This document shows positions 62,695 through 64,000 of a stretch of DNA of 64,000 bases, piece after piece. The position numbers and the translations under genes were made by a program. Below the pieces are notes generated by a model. It worked only from the letters and a program-made list of their open reading frames with translations, was not told where the DNA came from and ran no database searches. This DNA comes from Stigmatella erecta (GTDB lineage: Bacteria; Myxococcota; Myxococcia; Myxococcales; Myxococcaceae): assembly GCF_900111745.1 (NCBI RefSeq), contig NZ_FOIJ01000001.1, positions 992,001-1,056,000 on the forward strand. The letters are read 5' to 3'. Position 1 is the stretch's first letter, and each line of letters begins with the position of its first letter.

Positions 62695-63192
62695 ATGCCC
62701 AAGAAGCCCGAAGCCAAGATCCAAAAGACCTCCTCCGCCCGCCCGGTGAAGCGCACGCCGGCCCGTACCGCGAAGGCCGCCAAGACCGCCGCCCCGAAGG
62801 CCGCCGCCAAGAGCAGCCCCAAGGCGAGCCCGGCACGTGCTGGCACCAAGGCTCCGCGGGCTCAGTCCTCCCAGGCCGTGACGCAGCTGGTCGACGCGCT
62901 CAAGGGCCACCCCCAGCAGAAGGATCTCGTCACGGCCGGGCAGCAGCAGAAGGATCAGCTCCTGCGCTCGCTCATCCCGCTCTACCTGGCGCGCGCCCTC
63001 AACCTGGAGGTCACCTCCGGCACCACCTCCCGCTTCTGGGGCACCTTCGGCGTCAGCTACGCCGCCCCCAACGCCGCCAAGGCGCTGCGCATGAACACCG
63101 GCTATGCCCAGGAGACCCGCAAGGGCAAGGCCATCACCTCCAAGGGCGTGCGCTACGTCGAGCAGGCCCTCAAGCAGATCCGGCCCGCCTGA
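62695..63192 (+). CDS. Histone H1-like Lys/Ala/Pro-rich protein with C-terminal helical domain
   Basis: A 165-residue protein. The N-terminal 55 residues are basic and low in complexity (Lys, Ala, Pro and Ser; repeats of 'AAKxAAPKAAAKS'), like H1-type tails that bind and compact DNA. The C-terminal 105 residues are a globular, mostly helical domain (LVDALKGHPQQKDLVTAGQQQKDQLLRSLIPLYLARAL, GVSYAAPNAAKALRMNTGYAQETRKGKAITSKGVRYVEQALKQI) that I do not recognise. It is probably a nucleoid or DNA-associated protein. Confidence 0.72.
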   Translation: MPKKPEAKIQKTSSARPVKRTPARTAKAAKTAAPKAAAKSSPKASPARAGTKAPRAQSSQAVTQLVDALKGHPQQKDLVTAGQQQKDQLLRSLIPLYLARALNLEVTSGTTSRFWGTFGVSYAAPNAAKALRMNTGYAQETRKGKAITSKGVRYVEQALKQIRPA

Positions 63193-63211
63193 GTCTCTCC
63201 CCTCCGTGAGG

Positions 63212-63237
63212 GCCGCCTCCCGGCTTCCGGGGGCGGC
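63212..63237. terminator. Hairpin between convergent H1-like and oxidoreductase genes
   Basis: Arms GCCGCCTCCCGG (63212-63223) and CCGGGGGCGGC (63227-63237) pair with one bulge. The site is between two converging genes and probably ends transcription in one or both directions, although no long U tract is seen. Confidence 0.5.
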
Positions 63238-63251
63238 TTGCCGGGAACGCG

Positions 63252-64000
63252 TCAGGCCAGGGAGACGCGCCGGCCCTCGCTGGCGCTGCGCTGGGCCGCT
63301 TCGATGACGCGGATCACCTCCGCAGCGCTCTCCGCCGTCACCGGCACGGGCCCCTGGCCCGCGATGGCGGCGGCCAGCTGGCCGTAGAACCGCTCGTAGC
63401 TTCCCGGCGCCGTGGGCACGCTCCCGCCCTGGCTCAAGCGGCCGTGCCGCTCCGGGGGCTCCGCGCCCCAGCCCGGGGCGCCCGGCAGCAGGCCCGCCTT
63501 GAGCTGCTCCTCCTGGGGATCCAGCCCGTACTTGACGAAGGCATCCGCCTCGCCGTGCAGCACGAAGCGCGGCCAGGGCTCGTGCACCACCGAGCCCGAG
63601 CGCAGGATGACCCGGAGCTCGCCGTAGCGCAGCAGCAGGTGGAACCAGTCCACGGCCTGGGCCCCGGGGCGCTGCTGGCCCAGGTCCGCCATCACCGACT
63701 CGGGCAGGCCGAACAGCTGCAGGGCTTGATCGATCAGGTGGGCGCCGAGATCCCACAGCAGCCCCCCTCCCGGCACCGCGTCCTCCTTCCAGCGCTTCTT
63801 CACCTGGGGGCGCAGGCGGTCGAAGTGGCTCTCGAAGCTGTACAGCTTGCCGAGACGCCCCTGCCCGAGCAGCTGGCTCACGGTGAGGAAGTCCCCATCC
63901 CAGCGCCGGTTGTGGAAGACGGCCAGGCACAGGCCGCGCTCCCGGGCCAGGGCCCCCAGCTGGCGCGCCTCGCCCGAGTCCAGGGTGAAGGGTTTCTCAA
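63252..64000 (-). CDS. Gfo/Idh/MocA family oxidoreductase, 5' end cut by window edge
   Basis: The C-terminal 248 codons of an NAD(P)-dependent sugar-type dehydrogenase. The first visible residues are EKPFTLDSGEARQL, the conserved EKP motif that follows the missing Rossmann fold. Then come VFHNRRWDGDFLTV, GKLYSFESHFDR, GGGLLWDLGAHLIDQALQLFG and the GHFDxHxxD-type substrate region. A downstream GSYERFYGQLAAAIAGQGPVPV segment is typical of the family. Such enzymes oxidise or isomerise sugars or inositols. The N-terminus lies outside the window. Confidence 0.87.
   Translation of the reverse strand, partial: EKPFTLDSGEARQLGALARERGLCLAVFHNRRWDGDFLTVSQLLGQGRLGKLYSFESHFDRLRPQVKKRWKEDAVPGGGLLWDLGAHLIDQALQLFGLPESVMADLGQQRPGAQAVDWFHLLLRYGELRVILRSGSVVHEPWPRFVLHGEADAFVKYGLDPQEEQLKAGLLPGAPGWGAEPPERHGRLSQGGSVPTAPGSYERFYGQLAAAIAGQGPVPVTAESAAEVIRVIEAAQRSASEGRRVSLA

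Noticed and set aside
62637-62849. Minus-strand open frame of 70 residues
   Set aside because: Antisense to the H1-like gene's basic tail; hydrophobic only as a consequence of the Lys/Ala codons on the other strand.

Overview
The window is high-GC DNA with the gene content of a fruiting myxobacterium (Cystobacter/Stigmatella/Myxococcus relatives). The signs are many lipoproteins, a Ser/Thr kinase, an MJ0042 zinc-ribbon protein, sigma-54 promoters and a SitA6/SitI6-type toxin cassette. This assignment comes from gene families read by eye; no database search was run.

Layout. 1-6900: a partial phosphopantetheinyl transferase and a galactose-oxidase/GlxA-type copper radical oxidase face a four-gene operon (processive GT2 synthase, membrane-fusion protein, TolC-like outer-membrane protein, secreted lectin-like protein). 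Together they look like a polysaccharide synthesis, export and modification system. 6930-11430: an outer-membrane barrel protein, a metallo-beta-lactamase/Rieske protein related to CMP-Neu5Ac hydroxylase, a lipoprotein and a small YacL-like protein. 11.4-13.2 kb: a ricin-B/GH19 chitinase lipoprotein behind a sigma-54 promoter, then tRNA-Val(CAC). 13.3-19.5 kb: a minus-strand run of lipoprotein, UvrD helicase, Hsp70-like protein, SCP2 protein and coiled-coil protein. 19.6-25.4 kb: NlpC/P60 protein, GT2, zinc-ribbon protein with 51-bp repeats, ComEA-like protein and aspartate kinase. 25.5-31.5 kb: histidine ammonia-lyase, a Cys-rich lipoprotein, a GxGYxYP glycoside hydrolase, a zinc-ribbon/pilin hybrid and a DcrB-like protein. 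31.6-37.7 kb: dienelactone hydrolase, then a short cyclic beta-1,2-glucan-synthase-like protein translationally coupled to an ABC exporter. 37.7-42.1 kb: transaldolase and an ankyrin/catalase/OxyR peroxide-defence unit. 42.1-46.5 kb: a copper amine oxidase lipoprotein, an alpha/beta-hydrolase with a sigma-54 leader, and an esterase. 46.7-50.6 kb: a lower-GC island with a SitA6-type toxin lipoprotein, a type VI-immunity (DUF3396) gene, a SitI6-type double-CXXCG gene and a Ser/Thr kinase. 50.6-57.8 kb: UvrA paralogue, SnoaL-like protein, Rieske-P450 fusion, UbiA prenyltransferase and M14 carboxypeptidase. 57.9-64 kb: Ig-like lipoprotein, M28 peptidase, small membrane protein, Nudix hydrolase, histone-H1-like protein and a partial Gfo/Idh/MocA oxidoreductase.

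The most interesting points are these. (1) Two distant secreted-hydrolase genes (GH19 chitinase, alpha/beta-hydrolase) share a near-identical promoter design: a sigma-54 -24/-12 element with a TGGTGAC-N4-GTCACCA palindrome about 120 bp upstream of the predicted start. (2) The second of these leaders contains an intrinsic terminator. (3) A copper radical oxidase sits beside a synthase/MFP/OMF polysaccharide operon. (4) A SitA6-type toxin has two different immunity-type genes. (5) A cyclic-glucan-synthase-like protein lacks the phosphorylase domain. (6) There are two unrelated Rieske fusions: a Rieske-P450 and a CMAH-like protein with reversed domain order.
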